From Chromobacterium sinusclupearum (GTDB taxonomy: Bacteria > Pseudomonadota > Gammaproteobacteria > Burkholderiales > Chromobacteriaceae): a DNA stretch of 64,000 nucleotides. The notes under the pieces were generated by a model that was not told the DNA's origin, made no database searches, and worked only from the letters and a program-made list of their open reading frames with translations. The stretch spans positions 12,578-76,577 of the forward strand of contig NZ_PPTF01000085.1 in assembly GCF_002902845.1 (NCBI RefSeq), written 5' to 3'. Position numbers and translations under genes: made by a program. Shown here one piece after another: positions 25,159 through 34,659 of this stretch; positions within the stretch are counted from its first letter, which is position 1, and every line of letters begins with the position of its first letter.

Positions 25159-26589
25159 CTAGTCGTAGCGGTGGCGTCCCAGCGCCGCTGCCGGGTCTAA
25201 TAGCCGTTGCAGTCCCGCGGCAAGTTCTTGCGCGGCATCGCTAGTGTGTTTGCGGTAAAACGCCGCATTGAGCGGGCCGACGCCGTGCTCGGCGCTGAAC
25301 GCGCCGCCGTGATCCGCCACCAGCCGGTATAGCGCGCTTTTCAGCATGGCCAGCCGCGCCGGGCTATAGCCTGCGGCGCATTCTCGTGGCAACAACACGA
25401 TCAGGTGGCAGCCGCCATCGCCGAAGTGGCCGAAGTCGTACAAGCGCAGCGCCGGGTGTTCATCGGCCAGCCAGCGCTCGGCGGCGGCATGGAAGGCGGG
25501 CAGGCGGGAGCGCGGCAGGCCGACATCGAACGACAACGGCAGGCCTTCCGCCGCCAAGGCCAGCGGCAGACTGTCGCGCAAAGCCCATAAGCTGTCCGGC
25601 CGGCCGAAGGCGGCGTCGATCAGCAGGCCGCGTTGCAGCAGGGTGGCCAGCAATGTTTCTGCCTGCTCCTGCAACATGCTGTCCAGACCCGGCATCGCGC
25701 TGGCGATTTCCACCAGCGCGTAGCAGCCGGCCGCGGACTCGGCCAAGGGATGGCGCAAGGCAGGGAAGTGGCGCAGCGTGGCCATCAACGCCGATTCGCC
25801 CATCACCTCGAAAGCGGACAGCATCTCGCCGAAGCGCTGCTCGCAGGCGTCCAGAACATCGAGCGCCGCCGCCCGGCTGGGCAGCGCCGCGAGCAGCGTC
25901 AGCACGGAGGCGTCGCGTCGTTTCAAGTCCCAGGCTGCCGCGGTGACCACGCCGAGCGCGCCGCCGCTGCCGACAAACAGTTGTTTCAGATCGATCCCGG
26001 CGTTGCGCTTGCGCAGCGGGGCGAGCAGGTCCAGCACGCTGCCCTGTTCGTCGGCCAGCACGATCTCCAGGCCCAGCAGATTGCGGCGGACGTCTCCGTG
26101 GCGCAGCAGCCGGCTGCCGCCGGTGTTCGCGCCTATCAGGCCGCCGATGGCCGGGTCGCTGCCCACGTCTATCGGCAGCCACAGGCCATGCGGTTCCAGC
26201 AGTCGGTTCAGCTCGGACAAGGCCATGCCGGCCTCTGCCACTGCGCTGCGATTGAGCGGGTCAAAGGCGCGCAGACGGCGCATTCGCGCCAAGGACAACA
26301 CGACTTGGCGGCCGGAACCGTCCGGCACCGCGCCGCCGACCAGACCCGTGCGATTGCCCTGGGGCACCAGCCGAACACGGTGGCGCACCGCGGCGCGCAT
26401 CAGCGCGCTGACCGTTGCGGTATCGTCCGGCAGCAGCACGGCGGCTGCCTGGCCGCGGCAGCTGGAGGCGTCTGCCTCGTATGGTTGGCAAGCCTCGCCG
26501 CGCAGCAGGGCGCCCGTCGGCAGCAGCTTGGCAGCATCGGCCAAAAAGGCATCGAGTCCGGCGATGGGAGCAAGTATGGTGGCGTTCAT
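25159..26589 (-). CDS. FAD-linked oxidase, D-2-hydroxyacid dehydrogenase type
   Basis: A 476-residue flavoprotein. The N-terminal FAD domain has VRLVPQGNRTGLVGGAVP and the second glycine-rich loop DVGSDPAIGGLIGANTGGSRLLRHGDV. The C-terminal cap contains GHFGDGGCHLIVL and ends in SAEHGVGPL, both typical of GlcD / D-lactate / D-2-hydroxyglutarate dehydrogenases. These oxidise a 2-hydroxy acid to the 2-oxo acid, passing electrons to a carrier. Its ATG overlaps the stop of the membrane-protein gene (ATGA). In the cluster it could make a 2-oxo acid from a hydroxy acid precursor. A longer frame upstream overlaps its neighbour and is not used. Confidence 0.85.
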   Translation of the reverse strand: MNATILAPIAGLDAFLADAAKLLPTGALLRGEACQPYEADASSCRGQAAAVLLPDDTATVSALMRAAVRHRVRLVPQGNRTGLVGGAVPDGSGRQVVLSLARMRRLRAFDPLNRSAVAEAGMALSELNRLLEPHGLWLPIDVGSDPAIGGLIGANTGGSRLLRHGDVRRNLLGLEIVLADEQGSVLDLLAPLRKRNAGIDLKQLFVGSGGALGVVTAAAWDLKRRDASVLTLLAALPSRAAALDVLDACEQRFGEMLSAFEVMGESALMATLRHFPALRHPLAESAAGCYALVEIASAMPGLDSMLQEQAETLLATLLQRGLLIDAAFGRPDSLWALRDSLPLALAAEGLPLSFDVGLPRSRLPAFHAAAERWLADEHPALRLYDFGHFGDGGCHLIVLLPRECAAGYSPARLAMLKSALYRLVADHGGAFSAEHGVGPLNAAFYRKHTSDAAQELAAGLQRLLDPAAALGRHRYD

Positions 26590-27137
26590 CGGGTTTGCCT
26601 CGCCAGCGCCAGTTGCCGCGCCAGCCGGCCGCGGATCAGCAGCACAGCCAGCATGGGCGCCACGCCTCCCAGCATCGGGCTGTGGCGAAGCCAAAGCGCG
26701 ATGGCGACGGCGATGCCGGCCGCCAGCAACAGTTGCGCCGATACGCGGCGTACCCGTTCCGGGTCCGGGTGCGGCTCCCCAATAAAACCTTGCGAAGAGA
26801 ACAGCGTCGCGGCGAGGCCGATGGCAAACACCGAGGCCAGCGCCGGCGCGGCGCCGAAACCGCGCCCCCACAGATCGACCGCGTCGGCCGAAACCAGCGC
26901 CAGCAGCGCGCCGATCGCCAGGTAGAGATCAATGCCTAAGGCAATCCAGCTGCCGGCCCGCCGCTTCAACAACCAGATCATATGCGGCAGCGCCAGCGCG
27001 CCGCCGGCCAGATAGGCATCCTGCCAGCGGATGCCGGCGGCGCCGGGACCAAAACGCCCCCACATCAGAAAGCAGATGGCAGGCACGAAGGCCGCCGCAT
27101 GGGCGAGATAGGAGCGTCCCAGCGTGGTGATGGACAT
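26586..27137 (-). CDS. small multi-spanning membrane protein
   Basis: A 183-residue, very hydrophobic protein with about five or six membrane helices (AAAFVPAICFLMWGRF, AYLAGGALALPHMIWLL, IALGIDLYLAIGALLALV, ALASVFAIGLAATLFS, LLLAAGIAVAIALWL). A short loop GEPHPDPERVRRV lies between helices. No family recognised. It sits between the TauD-like oxygenase (63 bp gap) and the coupled FAD oxidase. It might move the product, protect against it, or anchor enzymes; sequence alone does not decide. Confidence 0.6.
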   Translation of the reverse strand: MSITTLGRSYLAHAAAFVPAICFLMWGRFGPGAAGIRWQDAYLAGGALALPHMIWLLKRRAGSWIALGIDLYLAIGALLALVSADAVDLWGRGFGAAPALASVFAIGLAATLFSSQGFIGEPHPDPERVRRVSAQLLLAAGIAVAIALWLRHSPMLGGVAPMLAVLLIRGRLARQLALARQTR

Positions 27138-27200
27138 GCTGATTTCCTCGTATGGCTATGCATGGACGCTCGCGCCGGGCTGCGGCGCGGGCGGAAACGC

Positions 27201-28265
27201 TCAGTCGAACAGCGCCACCTGGATGTCGCGGCTGCCCTTGAACGGGTTGCGGCCATGGGCGACCGCGATGTTGTCCAGCAGCAGCAAGTCGCCGCGCTGC
27301 CAGGGAAAGGCGATTTCCTCGGCATCCAGCGCGTCGTAGATCGGCGCGATCTCATCCAGCGTGATCGGGGTGCCGTCGCCCAGCCTGACCTCATACGGTC
27401 GCGCGGGCCGGTCGCGGTACAGCAGACGGATATATTCGTAGCCGGCCGCGCCCATCGAACGGGCGTTGTTGTGCTGGGTGCTTAGCTGGTTGAACCAGAT
27501 GTCCTCGCCGGTTTCCGGGTGTCGCGCGGTGGCGCCGCCCGTGTGCGACACGGTCAGGCTGCCGTCGTCCAGCCAGCGGAAGCTCAGATTGGTCTCGCGG
27601 CACAGCTGTTCCACCCGCGCCGGGTCATCGCTCTGGAACACATCGTCCCAGGGGCGGTGGTATTCGCGCATGGTGGAGTTCTTTAGCTCGCCGTCCTGGC
27701 TGGGGCGGCGAAAATTACGCAGATACTGGATGCCGCTTTGGCGGAAGCGCTCGATCAGCGCCGGCGGCAGCCGCCGCGTGACCGCGCGCATGTCGCAAAT
27801 GATGGTTTCGCCGCCGCTTTCCGACGGTTGTTTGCAGAAGAAGGCCAGTTTGCGCGGATACTGCGCCATATAGGCCTTTTCCTGGTGCAGCCCTATCTTC
27901 AGCGAGGCGGGAATCCGTGTGGACTCATACACCTTGCCGTCGATATTGCGGCGCGGCGTGGCGCCGCCGATGTAGCCGAAGGCATGCTCCGGATACAGCT
28001 GGGCGATAGCTTGGAAGTCAGCGGTGTCCCTCAGCGCGAAGCCGCGCAGCAGCACGCTGCCGAAAGCGAGCAGCGCCTGGTCCAGCACGGGCAGCCGGTT
28101 GCGGTACCAGTCGGCGAATGCCGCCGCGTTGGAACGCAAGGTCTCGTCCAGCGGCGTGATCAACAGCGGCATGCGCCACGGCGACAGCGGACGGCAGGCC
28201 ACCCTGGCGTTGCCCAGCGCGTGTTGAAAGCGCAGCGCCTGATCGGCGGCGTGTTCCATCGTCAT
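27201..28265 (-). CDS. TauD/TfdA-type Fe(II)/2-oxoglutarate dioxygenase
   Basis: A 354-residue non-heme iron enzyme. The iron ligands are H127 and E129 (LHQEKAYM) and H337 (NIAVAHGRNP); R346 (KGSR) is placed to bind 2-oxoglutarate. It resembles the clavaminate-synthase-like/TauD branch with HxE rather than HxD. Such enzymes hydroxylate, desaturate or rearrange; in isonitrile lipopeptide pathways a TauD-like member converts an N-carboxymethyl group to an isonitrile. Here the real reaction is unknown. It starts 11 bp after the methyltransferase stop and is part of the main operon. A second Met at codon 3 is an alternative start. Confidence 0.85.
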   Translation of the reverse strand: MTMEHAADQALRFQHALGNARVACRPLSPWRMPLLITPLDETLRSNAAAFADWYRNRLPVLDQALLAFGSVLLRGFALRDTADFQAIAQLYPEHAFGYIGGATPRRNIDGKVYESTRIPASLKIGLHQEKAYMAQYPRKLAFFCKQPSESGGETIICDMRAVTRRLPPALIERFRQSGIQYLRNFRRPSQDGELKNSTMREYHRPWDDVFQSDDPARVEQLCRETNLSFRWLDDGSLTVSHTGGATARHPETGEDIWFNQLSTQHNNARSMGAAGYEYIRLLYRDRPARPYEVRLGDGTPITLDEIAPIYDALDAEEIAFPWQRGDLLLLDNIAVAHGRNPFKGSRDIQVALFD

Positions 28266-28276
28266 CTCCTCGGTTT

Positions 28277-28939
28277 TTAGACCGCCAGCGGTTTGCGGAT
28301 CAGGATTTCGAAGCCGAGCGCGCCCATGCCGGCGCTTGGACTGGTCACGGCGCAGCAGTCGGCCAAGCCGGCCGCCGCCACCAAGGCGCGCGCCTCGTCC
28401 AGCGTGACCTTTTCCTCGACGTGGGTGGGCGGGTAGCCGACCGCGGCGCGCATCTGTGTGAACTTCTCCAGCAATGCCGGGGAGACATCGCGGCGCATGT
28501 CGTGGACCAAGCCGACGCCGCCTGGCTGCAGCACGCGGTACATTTCGGTCAGGCTCTTGATCTTGTCGGGCAGGTGGTGCAGCGTGGCGCGGCTGACCGC
28601 CATCGCCAGGCTGGCGTCGGCGAAAGGCAGGTTTTGCGCGTCGCCCACTTTCAGTTCGATGACGCGGTCCAGGCCCAGATCGGCGATGCGCGGCCGGCCG
28701 CCCTCCAGCATGGTTTCATCCAGGTCCAGGCCGATGAAGCGCCAGTTCTTGAATACCGGGTCGGCCGCCAGGCGCACCGGCACCACGGCGGTGGCGGTGC
28801 CGATGTCCACCAGCGCGCCGGGCGCCATGTCCCGGGCCAACTGGCGGATGCGGGTGACGAACAGCACATCCCACGGTTCCAGCGCCTGGGAGGCGAAACG
28901 GTCGTATTCGTCCGCTGGGCGAAGGTTTTTCAGTAGCAT
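28277..28939 (-). CDS. class I SAM-dependent methyltransferase
   Basis: A 220-residue Rossmann-fold methyltransferase. Motif I is LVDIGTATAVVPVRL, motif II ends FIGLDLDE, and SLAMAVSRATLHHLPD is the UbiE-like post-motif. It transfers a methyl group from S-adenosylmethionine to an unknown acceptor, perhaps a carboxylate, hydroxyl or amine of the cluster's product. I chose MLLKNLRP at 28939; an upstream extension lacks a ribosome site. The 125-bp gap to the citrate-synthase-like gene is the widest within the main part of the cluster and contains no visible gene. Confidence 0.8.
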   Translation of the reverse strand: MLLKNLRPADEYDRFASQALEPWDVLFVTRIRQLARDMAPGALVDIGTATAVVPVRLAADPVFKNWRFIGLDLDETMLEGGRPRIADLGLDRVIELKVGDAQNLPFADASLAMAVSRATLHHLPDKIKSLTEMYRVLQPGGVGLVHDMRRDVSPALLEKFTQMRAAVGYPPTHVEEKVTLDEARALVAAAGLADCCAVTSPSAGMGALGFEILIRKPLAV

Positions 28940-29064
28940 TGCGTTTCTCCATAAAAGTAAAAGCAGGATGGCGAGAGGCTGGAGCAAGGACTGAGGCAAG
29001 GCGCGCCGTCGCGGACAGTCCGATTGCGCCACGCGGCATCAGGCCTTTCCCTGGTCACGATTTT

Positions 29065-30237
29065 TTACAGCCAACCCACCGGAACGGTAGCCAGCAGCTT
29101 TCGTGCGGCCTTGCTGTTGACGCCAAAAGCCGGGCGGTCGCGGCGCTCTATCGCGTGCGCTACCATCGCGGCCACGCGGGCGCACAAGCCCAGGCCCACG
29201 CCCCAGCGCGGCTCCGTCACTCCAAGGTCAAGCAGGCTGGCGGCGGTGATGAAGTCGATGTTGGGCCGCAACCCTTTGCGCTCCAGCGCGCGGCGGCATG
29301 CGAGATCGAACAGCCGGATGTAGGCGCCGCCGAATCCCCATTGCGTGTACAGGGCCCGGATGTGCGGCGGGCGCGGATCTTCGACGAACAGCGGGTGGCC
29401 AAAGCCGAACAACAGCTGGCCGGGCGAATCCAGCGCGCGGTCTACCGCCGCGAACACGGCGTCGTCGCTAGCGTCCGGGCCTATGTCCTTCAGCCAGGCC
29501 AGCGCCTCCTCGGCCGCGCCCACATGTTTGGGGCCGCTGGCCATGAAGCCGGCCGCCACCGCCTGCGGCAGGGTGACGCCAGTGCCGATGGCGGTCCGCG
29601 GCACCAGCACGGTCGGCGTGATGTAGCCGAAGCCGGCGTGCCAGGCCACCAGCAGCGCATCGATGGCGCGCAGCGCGGCCGGATCGCGGTGGGCGGTGCC
29701 CATTGCCGACAACACCCGTTCGGCGTGGCTCTCGCCGCAGGCGGGGCCGGCGCCGCCGCCGAGCGCGGTCTCCAGGAAAACCGGCGCGCAAGCGATGCAC
29801 ACCAGCCCTTGGATGAAGTCATCCGCATCCGGCAGGCCATGTGAGGCTGCCTCGGCGCGGACGACCCGCTCCAGCGCGGAAAGGTCGGCAAGGAATCCGC
29901 AGGCGGCGGCCTGCACCATGCCGGCGCCGCAGTCCGCCACGGCGCGAATGCCGTTCAATACCGCGTGGCCTGGGAGCGCGGCGGTGGCGGCGGCTAAAGT
30001 CGCGTCCACCGCGAGGGCCGCCTCTGGCTTGGGCATGTCGCCGAACCACACCCGCCACAGCGCGCGGGAGAAATCGATGCTGCCTATCAGTTCGTTCAGA
30101 TTGCTGCCGCGCACCCACAAGCCTTCGTTCGGTTCTATGGTGGCGCCATCGATATCCGTCCCGCGGTACAGCGTGCGCGGGCCGCCGAACAGCGATTGCG
30201 GCGTTGCCTCAGACGGCGGCGAGACGGTTTGCGTCAT
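29065..30237 (-). CDS. citrate synthase-like condensing enzyme
   Basis: A 390-residue member of the citrate synthase / citryl-CoA family. The three catalytic positions appear as His in SGPKHVGAAEE, His in FGFGHPLF and Asp in RPNIDFITA. Family members condense an acyl-CoA with a 2-oxo acid, or cleave such products. The N-terminal ~30 residues (TLYRGTDIDGATI, LWVRGSNLNELIG) differ from housekeeping GltA. In this cluster it may join a fatty acyl- or acetyl-CoA to a 2-oxo acid provided by the FAD oxidase (inference). It overlaps the acyl-CoA dehydrogenase gene by 29 bp and has GGAGGAAAG as ribosome site. Confidence 0.75.
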   Translation of the reverse strand: MTQTVSPPSEATPQSLFGGPRTLYRGTDIDGATIEPNEGLWVRGSNLNELIGSIDFSRALWRVWFGDMPKPEAALAVDATLAAATAALPGHAVLNGIRAVADCGAGMVQAAACGFLADLSALERVVRAEAASHGLPDADDFIQGLVCIACAPVFLETALGGGAGPACGESHAERVLSAMGTAHRDPAALRAIDALLVAWHAGFGYITPTVLVPRTAIGTGVTLPQAVAAGFMASGPKHVGAAEEALAWLKDIGPDASDDAVFAAVDRALDSPGQLLFGFGHPLFVEDPRPPHIRALYTQWGFGGAYIRLFDLACRRALERKGLRPNIDFITAASLLDLGVTEPRWGVGLGLCARVAAMVAHAIERRDRPAFGVNSKAARKLLATVPVGWL

Positions 30238-32086
30238 GGCTTTCCTCCTGGGCGAGTTCGGCTAGGGAGACGGCGACAGCAGCTTCCGGCAGGTTGGCGA
30301 TCACCTGCTTGTGCTGATGCACCGTGGGCAGGATGTTGGCGAAGAAGTAGCGCGCAGTCTTGAGCTTGCCGTGGTAGAAGGCAGCCTCGCGCTCATCCTG
30401 GCCGCGCGCAAGCGCCTGGGAGGCCAGCGCGGCGCTTTCCAGCAAGGTCCAGCCGCAGACGGTGTAGCCGAGCATCTCAAGAAAGCGGGTGTAAAACTGG
30501 CTGCTTTCCTGCATGCGGCCCTCGCTGACGGCCTCGCCCAAACGGGACAGCGATTGCTCGACCGCAGACATGGCCGCGTCCAGCTGCAACAGCAGCAAGG
30601 CGAGCGAGGGATCGGCGTTGCCGCTGGCAAGGAAGGCGTCCAGCTCCTCGCGCAGGTATTTGATCAGCCTGGAATTGCGTCCGAAGCCCAGCTTGTCGCG
30701 CACCAGATCCTGCGCCTGGATGTAGTTGGTGCCCTCCCAGATCGACAGGATTTTCACGTCGCGCGCGTTCTGCTCCACCGGATAGGCGTCGGTATAGCCG
30801 ATGCCGCCATGCACCTGGATGGCCAGCTCGCATATCTTCCACGCCTGGTCGGAGACGAAGGCTTTGCATACCGGCGTGAGCAGCTGGACCAGTTTGCGTT
30901 GCTTCTCCACCCGCATGTCGTCCGGCGCGGCTTCGGCCTCCAGCGCGAAGGCTTCGGTGGAGGCGGCGGTGAGCTTGCCGAGGAGGCCGCGGCAGCCCTC
31001 CACCCTGGCTTTCATTTCCAGCAGCATGCGCTGGATGTCGCCATGCTCGGCGATAGGCAGGCTGGGCGCGGTATGGTCCGAGGTGCGCTCAATGGCGCGG
31101 CCCTGGCGGCGTTTGCCGGCAAATTCGACCGAGTGCAGGTAGGCTGAGGAGGCGAGGCCCAGGCCGATGACTGCTGTGCTGATGCGGGCCTGGTTCATCA
31201 ACGGAATCAGCTGCAGCAGGCCGGCGTTCTTGCGGTTGCCCAGCAGCACGGCGCGCGTGACGCCTTTGCGGCCGAAGACCAAACGGGTGTTGGCGCAGCC
31301 TTTCAGACCCATTTTGACCGGCAGTTCGGCGCACTCGACGAAATTCTCCTCCAGCTCGCCGGTTTCCGGGTTGGGCCAATAGCGCGGCACCAGCAGGCAG
31401 GACAAGGAGTAGGAGCCGCTGCTGCTATTGCCCAGGCGGCCGAGCACGAAGTACACGGTGTTGTCGGTGAGGCTGTGCATGCCGGCGGAAATGAATACCT
31501 TCTCGCCGGTCACCGCGTACACGCCTTCCTGCTCCAGCGGTTCGGCCTGGGTTTTGACGGCGGTCAGATCGCTGCCGGCCTGCGCTTCGGTGGCGCAGAA
31601 GCAGGCGTCCCACTCATGGTGCTGCAGCTTATCCAGATAGGTGGCTTTCTGCTCCGGCGTGCCATGCAGACGGAACAGCTTGATCGCGGGCAGGTTGAAG
31701 CCGCCGTAGGTCATGAAGGCAGGATTGGCGCCCATGAACATTTCCTGGATGGCCTGGCGGATGATGGGCGGCAGCGCCGGGCGGTGGATGTCGCCTGAAT
31801 TGCCCAGCACCGGCACCCATTCCTGTTTGTAACGCTGCCACAGCGCATGGAATTCCTTGGGAATCACAACCTCGCCATTGGCCAGCAGACGGCATTCCTG
31901 CCGGTCGGAGGCTTGGTAGGCGCGTCCCAGCTCCAGCGCGAATTCGCGGGCCTGGTCCAGCAGGCGGTCGTAATGGGGGCGGTCCTTATCGTTGAATGGC
32001 GGCCGCGACAGGAATTGGCGTTCCGTCCGGTTTTGTTCCCACAGGAAGAAGCGCAGCTCGCGCAGGCTGACTTTGTAAGCGGACAT
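30209..32086 (-). CDS. acyl-CoA dehydrogenase
   Basis: A 625-residue FAD enzyme of the long acyl-CoA dehydrogenase type with an extra C-terminal helical domain, as in DmdC (3-methylmercaptopropionyl-CoA dehydrogenase). Motifs: CATEAQAGSDL and VTGEKVFISAG in the substrate region, IQVHGGIGYTD, and the catalytic Glu in SIWEGTNYIQAQD. It introduces a 2,3 double bond in an acyl-CoA or acyl-ACP. The ATG at 32086 (MSAYKVSLRE) is the natural start; the upstream open frame runs through the neighbouring KAS gene. In the cluster it could desaturate the chain made by the condensing enzymes. Confidence 0.85.
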   Translation of the reverse strand: MSAYKVSLRELRFFLWEQNRTERQFLSRPPFNDKDRPHYDRLLDQAREFALELGRAYQASDRQECRLLANGEVVIPKEFHALWQRYKQEWVPVLGNSGDIHRPALPPIIRQAIQEMFMGANPAFMTYGGFNLPAIKLFRLHGTPEQKATYLDKLQHHEWDACFCATEAQAGSDLTAVKTQAEPLEQEGVYAVTGEKVFISAGMHSLTDNTVYFVLGRLGNSSSGSYSLSCLLVPRYWPNPETGELEENFVECAELPVKMGLKGCANTRLVFGRKGVTRAVLLGNRKNAGLLQLIPLMNQARISTAVIGLGLASSAYLHSVEFAGKRRQGRAIERTSDHTAPSLPIAEHGDIQRMLLEMKARVEGCRGLLGKLTAASTEAFALEAEAAPDDMRVEKQRKLVQLLTPVCKAFVSDQAWKICELAIQVHGGIGYTDAYPVEQNARDVKILSIWEGTNYIQAQDLVRDKLGFGRNSRLIKYLREELDAFLASGNADPSLALLLLQLDAAMSAVEQSLSRLGEAVSEGRMQESSQFYTRFLEMLGYTVCGWTLLESAALASQALARGQDEREAAFYHGKLKTARYFFANILPTVHQHKQVIANLPEAAVAVSLAELAQEESHDANRLAAV

Positions 32087-32120
32087 ATCGGTTCCCGTTA
32101 TTGAAAATGGCGCCGCAGCT

Positions 32121-33107
32121 TCAGGCCGCGGCGGAAATCTGCGCCACCATGGCGCCTGACATGCCGCACAGCGCGGCATCCCATAGCAAGGCGGTGGCCT
32201 GTTGACCGGGTTGCAGCGAGGCGCGCAGCCGTTGCATCGCCAGCAGTGGATCGGCGCTGGAAAAATGGCAGCCTTCCCGCGCCATGCGGCGCGCCGGGGA
32301 GATGCCCAATTCGTCGCCGACGCGGTTGGCGAAGCCTTCGCCGAAACCGGCGGGCAGCATCCACTCGATGTCGGCCGGCCGCATGCGCGCCTTGTCCAGC
32401 GCCGCGCGCGCCGCCAGGATGGCTTGCGGCAGCAGCCGGTCGGCCAAGTCGTTGGGCGTGAGCGCCCATGGGTTGGCAATGGCCTCGCCATAGTCGACGG
32501 CATGGGCGTAGATGCGTCCCCAGCCCTCGCCGTCGCGACTATCCAGCAGCATGGCCGCGGCGCCGTCGCCGTAGGCCACCAGGTCGCCCCAGGCGCGGAA
32601 GAACGGATAGAGCCATTTGTCGGTGGCCACCAGCAACACGCTGGCGTCCTGATGGCAAAGCGCTTCCACCAGCGTCAGCGCGTTGTAGACGCCAGCGGTG
32701 CCGGACTGGCCGACGGCGAAGGGGAGCGCCTCGTCCAGCCCCAGCGCGTGCTGGATGCGTCCCGCCACCGATTCGTTGATGCGTTGGTTCAGCGAGGCAT
32801 TGGCGACGACGATGTGGGTGACGGCGGCCAGATCTTCGGCGGGGACCTGCTCGCGCAGGCTGGCTACCGCCTGCAGCGCCAGGTCGGCGTGGCTAAGCTG
32901 GGCGCTGGCTACCGGCAGCGAAGCCGGCGAGTCCGGCATCAGCCGCAGGGTTTCCGCTTCGTCCAGCTTGCCCTTGCCGCGCGGCAGGGCGTAGGCGGCG
33001 GACGGGAACAGCAGGTGGCCGTAGCCAAGATTGCGCTCTGCGGCCTGCACGCCGTGAAAGGCGGCGCGATCCGGCACAGAGGAGGCGATGGCGCGGATTC
33101 TGAGCAT
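32121..33107 (-). CDS. KAS III-like protein lacking catalytic residues
   Basis: A 328-residue thiolase-fold protein of ketoacyl synthase III type. The fold signatures are visible (LPFAVGQSGTAGVYNAL, VAYGDGAAAMLL). At the nucleophile position there is no Cys, only Ser/Thr (QSGTAG). The usual His motif is replaced by LPAGFGEGFANRV, and the Asn motif by EGCHFSSADPL. It is therefore probably inactive as a condensing enzyme by itself. Such dead partners are known in heterodimers, e.g. PqsB with PqsC. The likely partner is the KAS III at 35833-36825. It lies 4 bp after the acyl-CoA synthetase. Confidence 0.75.
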   Translation of the reverse strand: MLRIRAIASSVPDRAAFHGVQAAERNLGYGHLLFPSAAYALPRGKGKLDEAETLRLMPDSPASLPVASAQLSHADLALQAVASLREQVPAEDLAAVTHIVVANASLNQRINESVAGRIQHALGLDEALPFAVGQSGTAGVYNALTLVEALCHQDASVLLVATDKWLYPFFRAWGDLVAYGDGAAAMLLDSRDGEGWGRIYAHAVDYGEAIANPWALTPNDLADRLLPQAILAARAALDKARMRPADIEWMLPAGFGEGFANRVGDELGISPARRMAREGCHFSSADPLLAMQRLRASLQPGQQATALLWDAALCGMSGAMVAQISAAA

Positions 33108-33111
33108 GGCG

Positions 33112-34659
33112 TCACCCTTTTATGGTGGAAGGAGAGGCGAACAGGCCGGAGAACTGCTGCTTCAGTTGCTTGCGGTCTATCTTGCCGTTGGGGTTGCGCG
33201 GCAGCGGCTCTGAATGGAAGGACAGATGATGCGGCACCATATAGCCGGGCAAGCGCTCTCGGCATAGCCGGATCAACTCGCCCTCGGCTACGCCGGCCGC
33301 GCCGTGCAGGCTGACCACCACCGCCTCGCCCAGCATGGGGTGCGGCACGCCGTAGGCGGCGGCTTCATGGACGCCGTCCAAGGCGAACAGGATTTCCTCT
33401 ACCTCAGTGGGACTGACGCGATAGCCGGAGGTCTTGATCATGTCGTCGCCGCGCGCCACGAAGTACAGATAGCCCTCGTCGTCGCGGTAGACGATGTCGC
33501 CGGACCACACGGCGGTTTCCTGCCGCGGAATCTGGCCATGCACGCCCGGCCAAGGCCGAAAACGGTGGGCGGTCAGTTCCGGGTCGTTCCAGTAGCCCAG
33601 CGTGACGAAGGCGCCGCGGTGCACCAGCTCGCCCGGCTCGCCCGGCGCGCATTCGCTGCCATCAGGCCGCAGCACGCGGATGTCGGCATTGGGCACCGCC
33701 TTGCCGATGGAGCCGGGGCGGGCGGCGGCGTCTTCCGGTTGCAGATAGGTGGAGCGGAAGGCCTCGGTCAGGCCGTACATCAAATAAGGCCTGGCCTGCG
33801 GAAAGGCCAGCCGCAGCTTGTCCAGCAGCGGACCGGGCATGTGGCCGCCGGTGTTGGCGAAGCGGCGTACGCGCGCGCCGGTGGCCGGCGGCCAGCTGGC
33901 GGCCATCAGCTGCATCCACAGCGGCGGCACCCCAGTGATGGTGGTGACGCCATGGCTTTCGCAGAAGGCCGGCACTTCGCTTGCCTGCAGGAAGTCCAGC
34001 GGGGCGTAGCAGGCGGCGCTCGCCAGCGCGGTGGTCAGCTGGCTGAGGCCGGCATCGAAGCTCAGCGGCAGAATGCCGAGGATCACATCGCGCTCATCCA
34101 GGCCCAGGTAGGCCGATACGCTGTCGGCGCCGGACACCAGATTGCGCTGCGACAGCACCACGCCCTTGGGCCGGCCGGTAGAACCGGAGGTATAGAGGAT
34201 GGCGGCCGGGTCGTTATCCGTCACCTCCGGCGCGGGGGCATCCAGGATGGTGTCGGGCAACGCTTCCAGCTGCCAGGCATCCAGCGGCAGCCCATCCAGC
34301 GCTTCGCCCAGCCGTTTCAGCCTGGCGCCGGTGCTGATCAGAAGCCGGGCGCCGCTGTCAGTAAGAATGTGGCGCAGCTGGGCAGGCTTCAGTTGCGGGT
34401 TGACCGGCACCAGAATGGCGCCGCGGGCGTTGACCGCCAGCATCATGGCTACGCTGTCATATTGCTTGCCGGCATATATGGCGACCCGGTCGCCCGGCTG
34501 GATGTCGGCGGCGGCGAGCCGAGCGGCGTGGAGGCTTGTGTCGCTCAGCAGCTGGGTGTAAGTGGCGCGGATGGCGTTCTGGGCGAAAGCGGGGCGTTCG
34601 CCGTGGCGCAGCGCGCTCAGTTGCAGCAGGTGGTAGAGGCTGATGCGGGCGCGATTCAT
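33112..34659 (-). CDS. AMP-dependent acyl-CoA synthetase / ligase
   Basis: A 515-residue adenylate-forming enzyme. Core motifs: ILYTSGSTGRPKGVV (P-loop), YGLTEAF (A5), SGDIVYRDDEGYLYFVARGDDMIKTSG (A7-A8) and PNGKIDRKQL with the catalytic Lys (A10). It activates a carboxylic acid as acyl-AMP and hands it to CoA or a carrier protein; the domain order also fits a freestanding NRPS adenylation domain, so an amino acid substrate is possible. It starts inside the stop of the decarboxylase gene (ATGA), which points to coupled roles, for example activation of the amino unit that the decarboxylase acts on. Confidence 0.85.
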   Translation of the reverse strand: MNRARISLYHLLQLSALRHGERPAFAQNAIRATYTQLLSDTSLHAARLAAADIQPGDRVAIYAGKQYDSVAMMLAVNARGAILVPVNPQLKPAQLRHILTDSGARLLISTGARLKRLGEALDGLPLDAWQLEALPDTILDAPAPEVTDNDPAAILYTSGSTGRPKGVVLSQRNLVSGADSVSAYLGLDERDVILGILPLSFDAGLSQLTTALASAACYAPLDFLQASEVPAFCESHGVTTITGVPPLWMQLMAASWPPATGARVRRFANTGGHMPGPLLDKLRLAFPQARPYLMYGLTEAFRSTYLQPEDAAARPGSIGKAVPNADIRVLRPDGSECAPGEPGELVHRGAFVTLGYWNDPELTAHRFRPWPGVHGQIPRQETAVWSGDIVYRDDEGYLYFVARGDDMIKTSGYRVSPTEVEEILFALDGVHEAAAYGVPHPMLGEAVVVSLHGAAGVAEGELIRLCRERLPGYMVPHHLSFHSEPLPRNPNGKIDRKQLKQQFSGLFASPSTIKG